From contig NZ_JAHKRM010000013.1 of assembly GCF_019396345.1 (NCBI RefSeq), positions 186,001 to 250,000 of the forward strand: 64,000 nucleotides of DNA, in the 5' to 3' direction. The notes under the pieces are model-generated. The model saw only the letters and a list, made by a program, of their open reading frames with translations. It did not search any database and was not told the origin of the DNA. Source of the stretch: Nonomuraea guangzhouensis. GTDB lineage: Bacteria; Actinomycetota; Actinomycetes; Streptosporangiales; Streptosporangiaceae. Both the position numbers and the translations under genes were made by a program. Below, in pieces: positions 43,560 through 53,259 of the stretch (the stretch's first letter is position 1; the number at the start of each line of letters is the position of its first letter).

Positions 43560-46378
43560 CGGAGACGGCCAGCGGTTCAGTCACGCGCGGAGGTAAGCGT
43601 CCGCGTAAGGGGCTCAAGATGAAGCGGATCTTCACTAAGCCCGGTGTGCACCCCTATGACGACATCAAGTGGGAGCGCCGCGACGTCGTCATGACCAATT
43701 GGCGCGACGGCTCGATCAACTTCGAGCAGCGGGGCGTCGAGTTCCCCGAGTTCTGGTCGGTCAACGCCGCCAACATCGTCACGACCAAATACTTCCGCGG
43801 CGCCGTGGGCACGCCGCAGCGCGAGTGGAGCCTCAAGCAGCTGGTCGACCGGGTCGTCGGCGTCTACACGAAGACCGCGGTCGAGCACGGCTACTTCGCC
43901 ACCGACGAGGACGCCGAGATCTTCGACCATGAGTTGAAGCACGCCTTGACGCACCAGGTGTTCGCGTTCAACTCGCCGGTCTGGTTCAACGTGGGCACCG
44001 CGAGCCCGCAGCAGGTGAGCGCCTGCTTCATCTTGGCCGTGGACGACACGATGGAGTCGATCCTCGACTGGTACAAGGAAGAGGGTGTGATCTTCAAGGG
44101 CGGTTCGGGCTCGGGGGTCAACCTGTCCCGCATCCGCTCCTCGAAGGAGCTCCTCTCCAGCGGCGGCACTGCCAGCGGCCCGGTCTCGTTCATGCGCGGC
44201 GCCGACGCGAGCGCGGGCACCATCAAGTCCGGCGGCGCCACCCGCCGGGCGGCCAAGATGGTCGTGCTCGACGTCGACCACCCCGACATCGTGGAGTTCG
44301 TGGAGACCAAGGCCCGCGAGGAGGACAAGGTCCGCGCGCTGCGCGACGCCGGGTTCGACATGGACCTGGGCGGCAAGGACATCGTCTCGGTCCAATACCA
44401 GAACGCCAACAACTCGGTGCGCGTCTCCGAGGAGTTCATGCACGCGGTGGAGAAGGGTGACGACTTCGCCCTGCGCGGCCGCCTGACCGGCGAGGTGATC
44501 GAGAAGGTCGACGCGCGCGACCTGTTCCGCAAGATGGCCAAGGCCGCCTGGGAGTGCGCCGACCCCGGCGTCCAGTACGACGACACGATCAACGACTGGC
44601 ACACCACCCCCGAGACCGGGCGCATCACCGCCAGCAACCCGTGCAGCGAGTACGTCCACCTCGACAACTCCTCCTGCAACCTGGCCAGCATCAACCTGCT
44701 GAAGTTCCTGAAGGACGACGACACCTTCGACGTCGCCAACTTCGTCAAGCTGACCGAGCTGATCATCACGGCCATGGACGTGTCGATCACGTTCGCCGAC
44801 TTCCCGACCGAGAAGATCGGGGAGACCACCCGCGCCTACCGCCAGCTCGGCATCGGCTACGCGAACCTGGGCGCGCTGCTCATGGCCACCGGCCACGCGT
44901 ACGACTCCGACGGCGGCCGCGCGGTCGCCGGGGCGATCACGTCGCTGATGACCGGTGTGTCCTACCGGCGCAGCGCCGAGCTGGCCGGGGTCGTCGGCCC
45001 GTACGACGGCTATGCCCGCAACGCCGAGCCGCACAAGCGGATCATGCGCAAGCACGCCGCCGCCAACGACGACCTGCGCACGGTCGGCTCGACGGACGCC
45101 AAGATCCACGCCGAGGCCTCCCGCCAGTGGTCGGAGTGCCTCAAGCTCGGCGAGAAGCACGGCTACCGCAACGCCCAGGCCAGCCTGCTCGCGCCCACGG
45201 GCACCATCGGCCTGATGATGGACTGCGACACCACCGGCATCGAGCCGGACCTGGCGCTGGTCAAGTTCAAGAAGCTCGTCGGCGGCGGCTCCATGCAGAT
45301 CGTCAACCAGACGATCCCGCGCGCGCTCCGTCAGCTCAACTACCAGCAGGAGCAGATCGAGGCCATCGTCGAGTACATCGCCGAGCACGGCCACGTCGTC
45401 GACGCCCCCGGCCTGCGCAGGGAGCACTACGAGGTGTTCGACTGCGCGATGGGCGAGCGGGCCATCGCCCCGATGGGCCACGTCCGCATGATGGCCGCCG
45501 CGCAGCCGTTCCTGTCGGGTGCGATCTCCAAGACGGTCAACCTGCCGGAGTCGGCCACGATCGACGACATCGAGCAGGTCTACCTGGAGGGCTGGAAGCT
45601 CGGCCTCAAGGCGCTGGCGGTCTACCGCGACAACTGCAAGGTCGGCCAGCCGCTGTCCGCCGGCGGCAGCAAGAAGGAATCCGAGAAGACCGACAAGGCG
45701 GCCGAGGTCGCCGAGCCGGAGGTCCGGGTCATCGAGGTCAACCGGCCCACCAGGCGCCGGATGCCCAACCAGCGGCCGAGCATGACCACCCGCTTCACGG
45801 TCGGCGGCGCCAAGGGCTACATGACCGCCTCGTCCTACCCCGACGACGGGCTCGGCGAGGTCTTCCTGAAGATGTCCAAGCAGGGTTCGACGCTGGCGGG
45901 CGTCATGGACGCCTTCTCGGTGGCGATCTCGATAGGGCTTCAGTACGGCGTGCCGCTCGAGACGTACATGAGCAAGTTCGTCAACATGCGCTTCGAGCCC
46001 GCCGGGATGACGGACGACCCCGACATCCGGATGGCCACCTCGGTGATGGACTACATCTTCCGCCGCCTGGCCCTCGACCACCTGCCCTACGACGAGCGGG
46101 CGGCGCTGGGCATCTTCTCGGCGGCCGAGCGCGCCGCGCAGCAGCGCGGCGAGGACCCGGCCGCGCAGCAGGAGACGGTCGACCGCGAGGCGCTGGCCCA
46201 GTCGGCGCCGATCGAGGCGAAGACCGAGCCGGAGCCGGTGAAGGAGCAGCTCACGCTGGAGAGCCACCTGCGCATCACCGCCGACGCGCCGCTCTGCATG
46301 ACCTGCGGCACCAAGATGCGCCCGGCGGGCAGCTGCTACGTCTGCGAGGGCTGCGGCTCGACCAGCGGCTGCAGCTAG
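43556..46378 (+). CDS. nrdJ: Vitamin B12-dependent (class II) ribonucleoside-diphosphate reductase
   Basis: Makes deoxyribonucleotides with adenosylcobalamin as radical source; works with or without oxygen. The 940-aa length suits actinobacterial NrdJ. Motifs: FNSPVWFN near the N-terminus, GSGSGVN loop, NPCSEY at 361-366 with the active-site Cys, LLAPTGTIGLMMDCDTTGIEP, and a C-terminal Cys-rich tail (CMTCGTKM, CYVCEGCGSTSGC) that re-reduces the active site and may bind zinc. Coupled to nrdR and followed by a hairpin. The DNA contains no frame break. Confidence 0.97.
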   Translation: MTETASGSVTRGGKRPRKGLKMKRIFTKPGVHPYDDIKWERRDVVMTNWRDGSINFEQRGVEFPEFWSVNAANIVTTKYFRGAVGTPQREWSLKQLVDRVVGVYTKTAVEHGYFATDEDAEIFDHELKHALTHQVFAFNSPVWFNVGTASPQQVSACFILAVDDTMESILDWYKEEGVIFKGGSGSGVNLSRIRSSKELLSSGGTASGPVSFMRGADASAGTIKSGGATRRAAKMVVLDVDHPDIVEFVETKAREEDKVRALRDAGFDMDLGGKDIVSVQYQNANNSVRVSEEFMHAVEKGDDFALRGRLTGEVIEKVDARDLFRKMAKAAWECADPGVQYDDTINDWHTTPETGRITASNPCSEYVHLDNSSCNLASINLLKFLKDDDTFDVANFVKLTELIITAMDVSITFADFPTEKIGETTRAYRQLGIGYANLGALLMATGHAYDSDGGRAVAGAITSLMTGVSYRRSAELAGVVGPYDGYARNAEPHKRIMRKHAAANDDLRTVGSTDAKIHAEASRQWSECLKLGEKHGYRNAQASLLAPTGTIGLMMDCDTTGIEPDLALVKFKKLVGGGSMQIVNQTIPRALRQLNYQQEQIEAIVEYIAEHGHVVDAPGLRREHYEVFDCAMGERAIAPMGHVRMMAAAQPFLSGAISKTVNLPESATIDDIEQVYLEGWKLGLKALAVYRDNCKVGQPLSAGGSKKESEKTDKAAEVAEPEVRVIEVNRPTRRRMPNQRPSMTTRFTVGGAKGYMTASSYPDDGLGEVFLKMSKQGSTLAGVMDAFSVAISIGLQYGVPLETYMSKFVNMRFEPAGMTDDPDIRMATSVMDYIFRRLALDHLPYDERAALGIFSAAERAAQQRGEDPAAQQETVDREALAQSAPIEAKTEPEPVKEQLTLESHLRITADAPLCMTCGTKMRPAGSCYVCEGCGSTSGCS

Positions 46379-46436
46379 CTCGCGGCAGCCGCGACTCTCG
46401 GCTTGCTCGGCTGAGGCCCATCGTGCCTGCTTGAGG

Positions 46437-46466
46437 AGGGGGCCCGGACATCGTTCCGGGCCCTCT
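46437..46466 (+). terminator. nrdJ terminator
   Basis: Core arms GGGCCCGGA (46440-46448) and TCCGGGCCC (46455-46463), 6-nt loop, extended by weaker pairs; followed by TCTTC. It begins 59 bp after the nrdJ stop. Confidence 0.75.
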
Positions 46467-46545
46467 TCGATGAGCTCGCCGCGCGATGCCAGGGTCCGGC
46501 CATGAACCAACAGCGATCAACGGGACCGACCGGCTTCAAGTAGCG

Positions 46546-46564
46546 CGCCAGGAAATACCTGGCG
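46546..46564. promoter_or_regulatory. Inverted repeat before the small conserved gene
   Basis: CGCCAGG, 5-nt centre, CCTGGCG, 19 bp before the ATG at 46584 and extendable by TAGC/GCTA with a small mismatch. Probably an operator. Confidence 0.45.
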
Positions 46565-46583
46565 ATGCTACTCAGGGAGCCAT

Positions 46584-46949
46584 ATGTCCCGCACCGCTCA
46601 TCACATTGATCGTCCGATTCGCCGCAAGGAGCCCCCATGGCGATCGGTAACGATAGTTGATCTCCGTTACAGTGCCGCGTGCCTGCGCCAGGCCCGGCGG
46701 GCCGGTCACCGGCCACGCCCGGTGTCCCTCCGGCACAAGGCCGACGTCTACTCCTGGGCCAGGGCGAATCCCCGAGATCGGTCGGTCTCTGAATGGGCCG
46801 ACATCGAGGAGCGCCGGGCACGTCAACGCCTGCGTCTCAGGCTTGAAGCCATCACCCAGAGGCTCAACGCCACAACCGATGGCGAGGCTCTCGATGATCT
46901 CGAAGTTCTCCCGGCGCGACACCGTCGCAACGCCATCTGGCTGTACTGA
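46584..46949 (+). CDS. Conserved actinobacterial hypothetical protein
   Basis: A basic 121-aa protein, function unknown. Its pattern (MSRTAHHI at the start, PWRSVTIVDLRYSAACL, HRPRPVSLRHKADVYSWA, RARQRLR near the end) recalls small hypothetical proteins seen in Streptomyces and relatives; this is from memory. Predicted structure: a beta strand, then two to three helices; no membrane segment. GGGAGCC ribosome site 5 nt before the ATG. It converges on an MFS gene. Confidence 0.7.
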   Translation: MSRTAHHIDRPIRRKEPPWRSVTIVDLRYSAACLRQARRAGHRPRPVSLRHKADVYSWARANPRDRSVSEWADIEERRARQRLRLRLEAITQRLNATTDGEALDDLEVLPARHRRNAIWLY

Positions 46950-47005
46950 CCAAGTGTTCTGCGCCAGTGCCTCGGTGGCGTCGTTTCCAGTTCGCTCTGG
47001 CGGGT

Positions 47006-48457
47006 TCATGGGGTGCGGGTCGCGGCTTCGGGGCGGAAGAAGGTGGCCACCAGGGCCGCGACCACGAGGCTGGCGACCGCGGCTGCGAGCACCGCCCGGT
47101 GCATGCCGTCAAGGGTGTCGCCGATGCTCGTCAAAACGCCGTCGGCCGAGTGGGTGCCGAAGGCCGCGACGGCGGCCAGCACCGGAGTGCCGAGGGTGAG
47201 GGCGATCTGCTGGCTCATCGTGCTCAGGCCGGTGGCCAGGCCCTGCTCCTCGTCGGGCAGGCCGGAGGTGGCGATGACCGTGTAGGAGACGAGGCCCATG
47301 GCGTGACCGAAGAAGGCGACCGCGACGGCGGTGAGGACGATATAGAGTCCGGCGTCGCCCTTGTCCACGGTGAGCAGCGCCAGGATGCCGAGGCCCTGAA
47401 CCGTCAGGGCGGTGACGAGGGTCCGCTTGCTGCCGATCGCGCCGATCACGCGAGGAGCGAGGAGGCCGCCCACGATGGCCGCGATGCTGGATCCGCCGAA
47501 CGCCAGGCCCGCGGTGAGCGGTTTGTAGCCGAGTACGTCCTGGAGATAGAGCGTCATCTGGAAGACCACCGCACTGGGCATGCTGATGACGAGGAGGCCG
47601 GCGCAGTTGCCCCAGCGCACGGTGGGCCGTTTGAGCACGCTGACCGGAGCCAGCGGGTGGGAGCTGCGCGACTCGATGAACCAGAAGGCCACCAGCAGCA
47701 CCCCGGCCAGAGCCAGGCAGCCGATGACGGCGGGGTCGCCCCAGCCGCTCCGCTCGGTCGCGGAGATGCCGTAGACCAGGCTCAGCAGTGCACCGGTGAC
47801 CGTGACCGCGCCGGGAACATCGAGCCGGGTACGGGTCCGGACGCTGGTGTCGTGCAGAACGCGCGAGCCGAGAGCGAGGATGAGTACGACGACCGGCAGG
47901 TTGATCAGAAAGGCCCAGCGCCAGCTCAGTAGTTCGGTCAGGACACCACCGAGCACCGAGCCCAGAGCGAAGCCACCCGTGAGCAGGGTTCCGTTGAGCC
48001 CGAGGGCGCGCCGGCGTAGCGGGCCTTCGGGGAACGACGTGGTCAGCAGCGACATCGCGGCGGGCGTCGCCAGCGCGGTGGCGAGCCCCTGTCCGATGCG
48101 GCCCGCCAGGAGCATGCTCGGTGACTGGGCGAGGCCGCCGACCAGTGACGCCACGCCGAGGACGAGTATGCCCACCAGGAAGAGGTTGCGCCGGCCGAAG
48201 AGATCGGCGACGCGGCCGAACAGCAGCGTGAAGCCCGCTGCCGGCAGCATGAATCCGGTGACGATCCACTGCAGGTTGCTCAGCTCGAAGCCGAGCTCGG
48301 ATCCGATGGTGGGCACGGCGATGTTGAGGACCGAGAAATCGACCGCGAGCATGAACTGGGCACCGAGCAGGAGACTCAGGGTCAGACGGTGCCGGGACGT
48401 CATCCGATCCTCGGCGGGCCTGTCCCGCGCCCCGGTGATGGCATCGAGTTCGGTCAT
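47006..48457 (-). CDS. MFS drug transporter (DHA2, 14-helix type)
   Basis: Proton-coupled exporter of 483 aa. Conserved loop GRVADLFGRRNLFLVG, motif C GGFALGSVLGGVLTELLSWRWAFLINLP, and 14 predicted helices. ATG 48457 follows GGGAGGGAAG. Close relatives export antibiotics and dyes; substrate unknown here. No regulator gene is adjacent. Its 5' side is a 353-bp gap with no gene. Confidence 0.9.
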   Translation of the reverse strand: MTELDAITGARDRPAEDRMTSRHRLTLSLLLGAQFMLAVDFSVLNIAVPTIGSELGFELSNLQWIVTGFMLPAAGFTLLFGRVADLFGRRNLFLVGILVLGVASLVGGLAQSPSMLLAGRIGQGLATALATPAAMSLLTTSFPEGPLRRRALGLNGTLLTGGFALGSVLGGVLTELLSWRWAFLINLPVVVLILALGSRVLHDTSVRTRTRLDVPGAVTVTGALLSLVYGISATERSGWGDPAVIGCLALAGVLLVAFWFIESRSSHPLAPVSVLKRPTVRWGNCAGLLVISMPSAVVFQMTLYLQDVLGYKPLTAGLAFGGSSIAAIVGGLLAPRVIGAIGSKRTLVTALTVQGLGILALLTVDKGDAGLYIVLTAVAVAFFGHAMGLVSYTVIATSGLPDEEQGLATGLSTMSQQIALTLGTPVLAAVAAFGTHSADGVLTSIGDTLDGMHRAVLAAAVASLVVAALVATFFRPEAATRTP

Positions 48458-48810
48458 TGCTTCCCTCCCGTCTGGTGGCTGTCGCATCCGACCGCGCGGC
48501 CGGTCGTCGGCGTGCGATCGAGCCGACAGGAGAGGAACACCGGTGAGTGGAAGACGGTTGCACCGCCGCCTCGCGACCAGCGGCGACGGACGGCGAGGTC
48601 AGGCGGGCGGGCGGGCGTGTGGCGTTCCCCGCCCGGCACCTGCGCGCGTCGCCCGAATCCGATGACCAGTGCTCCGATCAGCCTCTGAGGGATGGCGAAG
48701 CTCGGTGGGAAACTGGCCAAAGGGGTGGCTACCGTGCTGTGCGGGGATGGTGACCACGGCGTTTGACGCAACCTGTGCCGACGGCGGTCATCGGCGCGAT
48801 GCCGACCGGT
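48458..48810. other. Intergenic stretch, little seen
   Basis: 353 bp between the MFS start and the ogt stop. It contains a GGGCGGGCGGGCG run near 48604. No credible ORF, hairpin or promoter was found; the two open frames there have no ribosome site and no family resemblance. Confidence 0.4.
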
Positions 48811-49308
48811 TCAGAAGAGGGCGGCGCCGATGGTGCCTCCCTCGAAGCCGAGGAGATACTGCTTCGTCGCCAGCCCGCCGCCGTACCCCGTGAGGTTGCC
48901 GGTGGAGCCGATGACGCGGTGGCAGGGGACGATGATGCCGATCGGGTTCTTGCCGTTGGCCAGGCCCACGGCACGGGCGGCTGTCGGCTGCCCGATGCGG
49001 TCGGCGAGCTCACCGTAGGTGGTCGTCTCGCCGTAGGGGATGTCCCGCAGGGCTGCCCAGACCCGTTGCTGGAACGGGGTGCCGGCGAAGACCATGGGCA
49101 GTTCGAAGACCGTTCGCCGGCCGTCGAAGTACTCCTCCAGCTGGTCGGCCACCTCGGTGAAGGGTGCGGGGTCGGGGTCGCCGAAGGTCTCCTCTGGAGG
49201 TCGGTGTCGCTGGGCTCGCATGTACAGGCCGGTGAGGGTTCCGTCGGCCGCGACGAGGGTGAGCGGGCCGACAGGGCTGTCCACCACCGTGTGTGTCCTG
49301 TGGGTCAT
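48811..49308 (-). CDS. ogt: Methylated-DNA-protein-cysteine methyltransferase
   Basis: Repairs O6-alkylguanine by transferring the alkyl group to its own Cys, a one-use reaction. The 165-aa protein has the active-site motif PCHRV (128-132, C129), the helix-turn-helix region TPFQQRVWAALRDIPYGETTTYGELA and the asparagine hinge GLANGKNP. Its ATG overlaps the stop of the Ada-AlkA gene (ATGA), so both repair proteins are made from one message. Confidence 0.95.
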   Translation of the reverse strand: MTHRTHTVVDSPVGPLTLVAADGTLTGLYMRAQRHRPPEETFGDPDPAPFTEVADQLEEYFDGRRTVFELPMVFAGTPFQQRVWAALRDIPYGETTTYGELADRIGQPTAARAVGLANGKNPIGIIVPCHRVIGSTGNLTGYGGGLATKQYLLGFEGGTIGAALF

Positions 49309-50795
49309 GGTGCGTTCTTTCGCGAGTCGGTGGGCAGGTGATTGATGGGGTGGTCGCCGGTGGCCCACAGGTACTGAACGGCGTACGCGCGCCATGGCCG
49401 CCAGGCCGCGGCGCGGCGGGTGAGCGCGGCAGGGGTGGTGGGGAGACCGAGTTCGCGGGCGGCCACGCGGATTCCGAGATCGGTGGGGACAAAGGCGTCC
49501 GGGTCGCCGAGGGCGCGCATCGCGATGGTCTCGACGGTCCAGGGCCCGAGTCCCGGCAAGGCCGAGAGCTGTGCCCTCGCCCGGTGCCAGTCGCCTCCGA
49601 CGCTGAGGTCGATCTCGTCGGCGGCAAGAGCGGTGATCAGCCCGGTGAGCGTGGTGCGGCGGGCCTGGGGGAGGGCGAGCGCCGCCGGGTCCAGGCCGGC
49701 CAGCGCGAACGGGTCGGGGAAGAGGTGGGTGAGTCCTCCGGCGGGGTCGGTGATCGGCTCACCGTGGGCGGTGACCAGCCGGGCGGCGTGGGTACGGGCG
49801 GCCGCGGTGGACACCTGCTGCCCGAGCACCGCCCGTACCGCGAACTCGAACGCGTCGACGGTACGGGGGACCCGGCGGCCGGAGTCCTTGTCCACGACAG
49901 GAGCCAGCACCGGGTCGCCGCGCAGCAGATCGTCGACGGCGACCGGGTCGGCGTCGAGGTCGAGGAGGCGCCGGCAGCGGCTGATCGCGGTGGACAGGTC
50001 CCGCAGGTCCGTGAGGGACAGCTGGCAGCCGATGTGGTCGGGTTGCGGGCGCAGGGTGACGATGCCCTGGCCGTGGGGCAGGCGCAGGGTTCGGCGATAG
50101 GCGCCGTCGCGCCACTCCTCCATCCCCGGCACGGCGGTGGCCGCGAGGTGACCGAACAGGTTGCCAGGACACAGCGGAGCCCGGAACGGCAGCCGCAGCG
50201 ACAACGCCCCCGGGGTGTCGGCCGGGCGTCCACGGGCGACGCGATCCCGTAGCCGGGTCGGTGTCAGGGCGAAGACCTCCCGCACGGTCTCGTTGAACGT
50301 GCGGATGCTGGCGAACCCGGCCGCGAAGGCGACGTCGCCCATCGGCAGGGCCGTGGTCTCGATCAGCAGCCGGGCGGTCTGGGCCCGCTGCGCCCGCGCG
50401 AGCGCGAGCGGTCCCGCTCCGAGCTCGGCGAGCAGTTGCCGTTCGATCTGCCGGGTGCTGTAGCCGAGTTGTGCCGCCAGGCCGGGCACACCGTCGCGGT
50501 CGACGACCCCATCAGCGATCATGCGCATCGCCCGCGCCACCACATCGGCGCGTTGGTTCCACTCGGGGGAGCCCGGACTGGCGTCGGGACGACAGCGCTT
50601 GCACGCCCGGAATCCGGCCTGCTGCGCCGCGGCGGCGCTGGGATAGAAGCGCATGTTCTCCACCTTGGGCGGCACCACCGGGCAACTCGGCCTGCAGTAG
50701 ATGCCGGTGGTGATCACCGCCCCGAAGAACCAGCCGTCGAAGCGGGCGTCCTTGGATCGGACCGCCCGAACGCACTGCTCCACGTCGTCATGCAC
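49305..50795 (-). CDS. Ada-type regulator fused to AlkA 3-methyladenine glycosylase
   Basis: A 496-aa adaptive-response protein. Residues 1-80: Ada zinc domain with C34, C38, C65 and C68, the exact spacing of E. coli Ada 38/42/69/72, so C34 is the methyl acceptor. Residues about 85-190: AraC-type HTH pair. Residues about 200-305: AlkA N-terminal domain. Residues about 310-490: HhH-GPD glycosylase with GLGPWTVETIAMRALG and the catalytic-type Asp in PTDLGIR. Methylation of the Cys should turn on its own operon with ogt. GTG start. An inverted repeat sits upstream. Confidence 0.93.
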   Translation of the reverse strand: MHDDVEQCVRAVRSKDARFDGWFFGAVITTGIYCRPSCPVVPPKVENMRFYPSAAAAQQAGFRACKRCRPDASPGSPEWNQRADVVARAMRMIADGVVDRDGVPGLAAQLGYSTRQIERQLLAELGAGPLALARAQRAQTARLLIETTALPMGDVAFAAGFASIRTFNETVREVFALTPTRLRDRVARGRPADTPGALSLRLPFRAPLCPGNLFGHLAATAVPGMEEWRDGAYRRTLRLPHGQGIVTLRPQPDHIGCQLSLTDLRDLSTAISRCRRLLDLDADPVAVDDLLRGDPVLAPVVDKDSGRRVPRTVDAFEFAVRAVLGQQVSTAAARTHAARLVTAHGEPITDPAGGLTHLFPDPFALAGLDPAALALPQARRTTLTGLITALAADEIDLSVGGDWHRARAQLSALPGLGPWTVETIAMRALGDPDAFVPTDLGIRVAARELGLPTTPAALTRRAAAWRPWRAYAVQYLWATGDHPINHLPTDSRKNAP

Positions 50796-50839
50796 CCCGC
50801 CAGCATCGCCTGTGGCAGGCCATCGGGGCTGGCGGAAAT

Positions 50840-50860
50840 CCGACATGACCATGATGTCGG
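50840..50860. promoter_or_regulatory. Inverted repeat in the ada-alkA / MFS divergent gap
   Basis: CCGACAT, 7-nt centre, ATGTCGG, perfect. It lies 45 bp before the Ada-AlkA start and 68 bp before the MFS start. Confidence 0.45.
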
Positions 50861-50927
50861 TGCAGCGCGGCGGTGTCGTCGCAAACCTGCCAGACCACGA
50901 CGGCCGCCCGCTGCTGGACTGCTTGCC

Positions 50928-52298
50928 ATGACCATCTCCCGCTCCAAGGCGGAACCATTGATCAGGCTCCCTCTGTTGCTGGCCTGCGGAGGGTCCTTCC
51001 TGGCGTTCCTCGATGTGACGATCACCAACCTCGCGGTGCCCGCCCTGGCGGTCGACTTCGGCGGAGTCGACCTGACGTCGCTGTCCTGGGTGGTCACCCT
51101 CTATACGATCATTTTCGCCGCTCTGCTGGCCCCGGCCGGGCGGCTGGCCGATGTGCTCGGGCGCCGTCGCCTGTTCGCCGTGGGGGTCGCGGTGTTCACG
51201 GTCGCGTCCCTGCTGGCGGCGCTCGCGCCGACGTTCGGGCTGTTGCTGGTGGCGCGCGGAGCGCAGGCCGTGGGGGCCGCGGCGCTGATGCCCGCGTCGC
51301 TGGCGTTCGTGCTGGCCGACACCCCGGTGGCGCGGCGGGCGAGCGCGATCGGCCTCTGGAGCGCCGCCGCCTCGGTCGCGGCGGCCCTGGGACCGGCGCT
51401 CGGGGGAGTGCTCGTGGACGCCTTCGGGTGGCGCTCGCTCTTCTTCGTCAACGTTCCCGCAGGGGTCGGCCTCTGGGTGCTCGCCCTGCGCATGCCCGCG
51501 GGTGTGACCACCCGTAAGCGGCTGCCCGACGTCATCGGCACCATGCTGCTGACCTGCGGGGTCGCCCTCCTGGTACTCGGTATTGCCCAGGGATGGACAC
51601 ACGGCTGGACGCCGGCGTGCCTCCTGGGCGCCACGACGGCAGTCGTCGTCTCACTCGTCCGCTCATCGCGGCATGCCGAGCCGGCGGTCCAGATCACCCT
51701 CTGGCGCGTCCGTGCCTACGCCGGTGCGAACATCGTCTCGGTGCTCTTCGGCGTCGCACTGTACGCGTCGCTGCTGCTGGGCGTGCTGTTCCTCACTGAG
51801 GTGTGGCACTACTCCGAGCTCCAGGCCGGTCTGGCCATGACCCCGGGCGCCATCGCGTCGGCCGTCGTGGGACTCATCGTCGGCCGCGTCGCGCGCCGGC
51901 CATCGCCGCGGACCCTGACGGTGATCGGGGCGCTCGCGCTCGCCGCCACCAGCGGGGCACTCGCGCTGTGGCTGCCCGCGACGCCGAACTTCCTCGGGGT
52001 CTGGCTTCCAGCGGGTCTGATCGCCGGTGCTGGGATGGGCGCGGTGAGCGTCGGTGTCTCCAGCGCGGCGGCCCTGTCGGTGCCGCCGGCGAGCTTCGCC
52101 GCGGGCACCGGCCTGAACATCGCGGCTCGCCAGGTGGGCGGCGCGCTTGGTGTCGCCGTTCTCGTGGCCATGTTCGCCGGGCACACTCCCGCCGGCGGCG
52201 TGTCCGACTTCGCCCGCGTCTACCTTGTCTGCGCCGTTGCCGGTCTCGCCGCCGCAGTGGTCGGCACCCGCCTCACCCTCGCGACCACCTCGGGGTAA
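50928..52298 (+). CDS. MFS transporter (DHA2-like)
   Basis: Membrane exporter of 456 aa. Helix 1 begins LACGGSFLAFLDVTITNLAVPAL, then the loop motif GRLADVLGRRRLFAVG and motif C ALGPALGGVLVDAFGWRSLFFVNVP. Fourteen helices are expected in this group. ATG 50928 is chosen because upstream in-frame codons lie inside the divergent ada-alkA gene. No strong ribosome site. Substrate unknown. Confidence 0.88.
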   Translation: MTISRSKAEPLIRLPLLLACGGSFLAFLDVTITNLAVPALAVDFGGVDLTSLSWVVTLYTIIFAALLAPAGRLADVLGRRRLFAVGVAVFTVASLLAALAPTFGLLLVARGAQAVGAAALMPASLAFVLADTPVARRASAIGLWSAAASVAAALGPALGGVLVDAFGWRSLFFVNVPAGVGLWVLALRMPAGVTTRKRLPDVIGTMLLTCGVALLVLGIAQGWTHGWTPACLLGATTAVVVSLVRSSRHAEPAVQITLWRVRAYAGANIVSVLFGVALYASLLLGVLFLTEVWHYSELQAGLAMTPGAIASAVVGLIVGRVARRPSPRTLTVIGALALAATSGALALWLPATPNFLGVWLPAGLIAGAGMGAVSVGVSSAAALSVPPASFAAGTGLNIAARQVGGALGVAVLVAMFAGHTPAGGVSDFARVYLVCAVAGLAAAVVGTRLTLATTSG

Positions 52299-52345
52299 CT
52301 TGTCCGGTACTTGATGAAGATCCGAGACGCGAAAGCAGGCCAGCC

Positions 52346-52825
52346 ATGACCTATCCACCGCCGACCTACGACGGTGACGCCGGCGAGCCGCGGGCGACGT
52401 ACCGGAGTCCGGACGCGGTTCCCGAGCTGACCTACCCGAGCGGGAACACGGTGCACTACTTGGCGACCGGTGCGTCGACCAACGGACAGTTCGGGCTCTA
52501 TCGCTGGGAAATGGGACCGGAGCCCAGTGGGCCCGCGGCGCACTTCCACCGGTCGATCTCCGAGTCGTTCTTCATCCTGTCCGGCACCGTGCGGATCTAC
52601 GACGGGCGGCGCTGGATCGACACGACGCCGGGCGACTTCGTGCACGTCCCGGAGGGTGGCGTACACGCGTTCCGTAATGAATCGGGCGCGCCGGCGTCGA
52701 TGCTGCTGCACTTCGCGCCGGGCGCGCCACGAGAGGGATACTTCGAGGGGCTGCTCACCCTGGCGGGCAAGAGCGACGAGGAGAGGGCGGAGTTCTTCCG
52801 CGAACACGACACATACTGGCTGTGA
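52346..52825 (+). CDS. Cupin domain protein
   Basis: Single-domain cupin of 159 aa. Motif 1 is PAAHFHRSISESFFILSGTVRIYDG (metal ligands H, H, E), motif 2 is PGDFVHVPEGGVHAFRNESG (third H). All metal ligands of a 3-His-1-Glu cupin can be picked out, with one His of the usual HxH pair present (HFH). The reaction (dioxygenase, isomerase or sensor) is unknown. It follows the MFS gene by 47 bp and may be co-transcribed. Confidence 0.85.
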   Translation: MTYPPPTYDGDAGEPRATYRSPDAVPELTYPSGNTVHYLATGASTNGQFGLYRWEMGPEPSGPAAHFHRSISESFFILSGTVRIYDGRRWIDTTPGDFVHVPEGGVHAFRNESGAPASMLLHFAPGAPREGYFEGLLTLAGKSDEERAEFFREHDTYWL

Positions 52826-52840
52826 GGTCGAACAGACCCG

Positions 52841-53203
52841 TCAGAACATGCCGTGCGGCACCTCCTCCGGTTCGGGGACCGGCTGGACGACGTCCCAGTG
52901 CTCGGCGATCAGGCCGTCCTCGAGCCGCCAGAAGTCCGCGACCGCCAGCCCGCGCCCGCCCTCTCGCGGGATCAGGTGATAGTGCATCACCACGAGATCG
53001 CCCTCCGCGACGACCCGCTTGAGCTCAAGGCGCGCGTCGGCCACGGGAGCGTTCTTGATGAAGTCGATGAAGGCCTGCCTGCCCGACGGGTTGCCCGGGC
53101 TGTGCTCGATGAAGTCCTCTCGCAGGAGCGTCTGAAGGACGTCGACGTTGCCGGCGGCGAACTCCGCGAAGCCGGACATGATCAGTTCTTTGCTGTTCGT
53201 CAT
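52841..53203 (-). CDS. NTF2/SnoaL-like protein (ester cyclase type)
   Basis: A 120-aa one-domain protein with the NTF2 cone fold: FAEFAAGNVDVLQTLLREDFIEHSPG, AFIDFIKNAPVADARLELKRVVAEGDLVVMHYHL, VADFWRLEDGLIAEHWDVVQP. The H-W-D ending and the early EHSP motif match SnoaL-type polyketide cyclases and related unknowns. No ribosome site stands out. A broken copy of its 3' half lies at 60041-60280. Confidence 0.85.
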   Translation of the reverse strand: MTNSKELIMSGFAEFAAGNVDVLQTLLREDFIEHSPGNPSGRQAFIDFIKNAPVADARLELKRVVAEGDLVVMHYHLIPREGGRGLAVADFWRLEDGLIAEHWDVVQPVPEPEEVPHGMF

Positions 53204-53259
53204 GGGAGAACGCTGACACCGGCCGAGGGGCGGTGTCGATTACATGCCTGGTAAGGCGG

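Noticed and set aside
43577..46510. A 977-codon open frame on the minus strand opposite nrdJ
   Set aside because: It is the antisense shadow of a highly conserved gene in high-GC DNA. Its translation is rich in Arg/Gly/Asp/Val/Leu with no domain, and it has no ribosome site.
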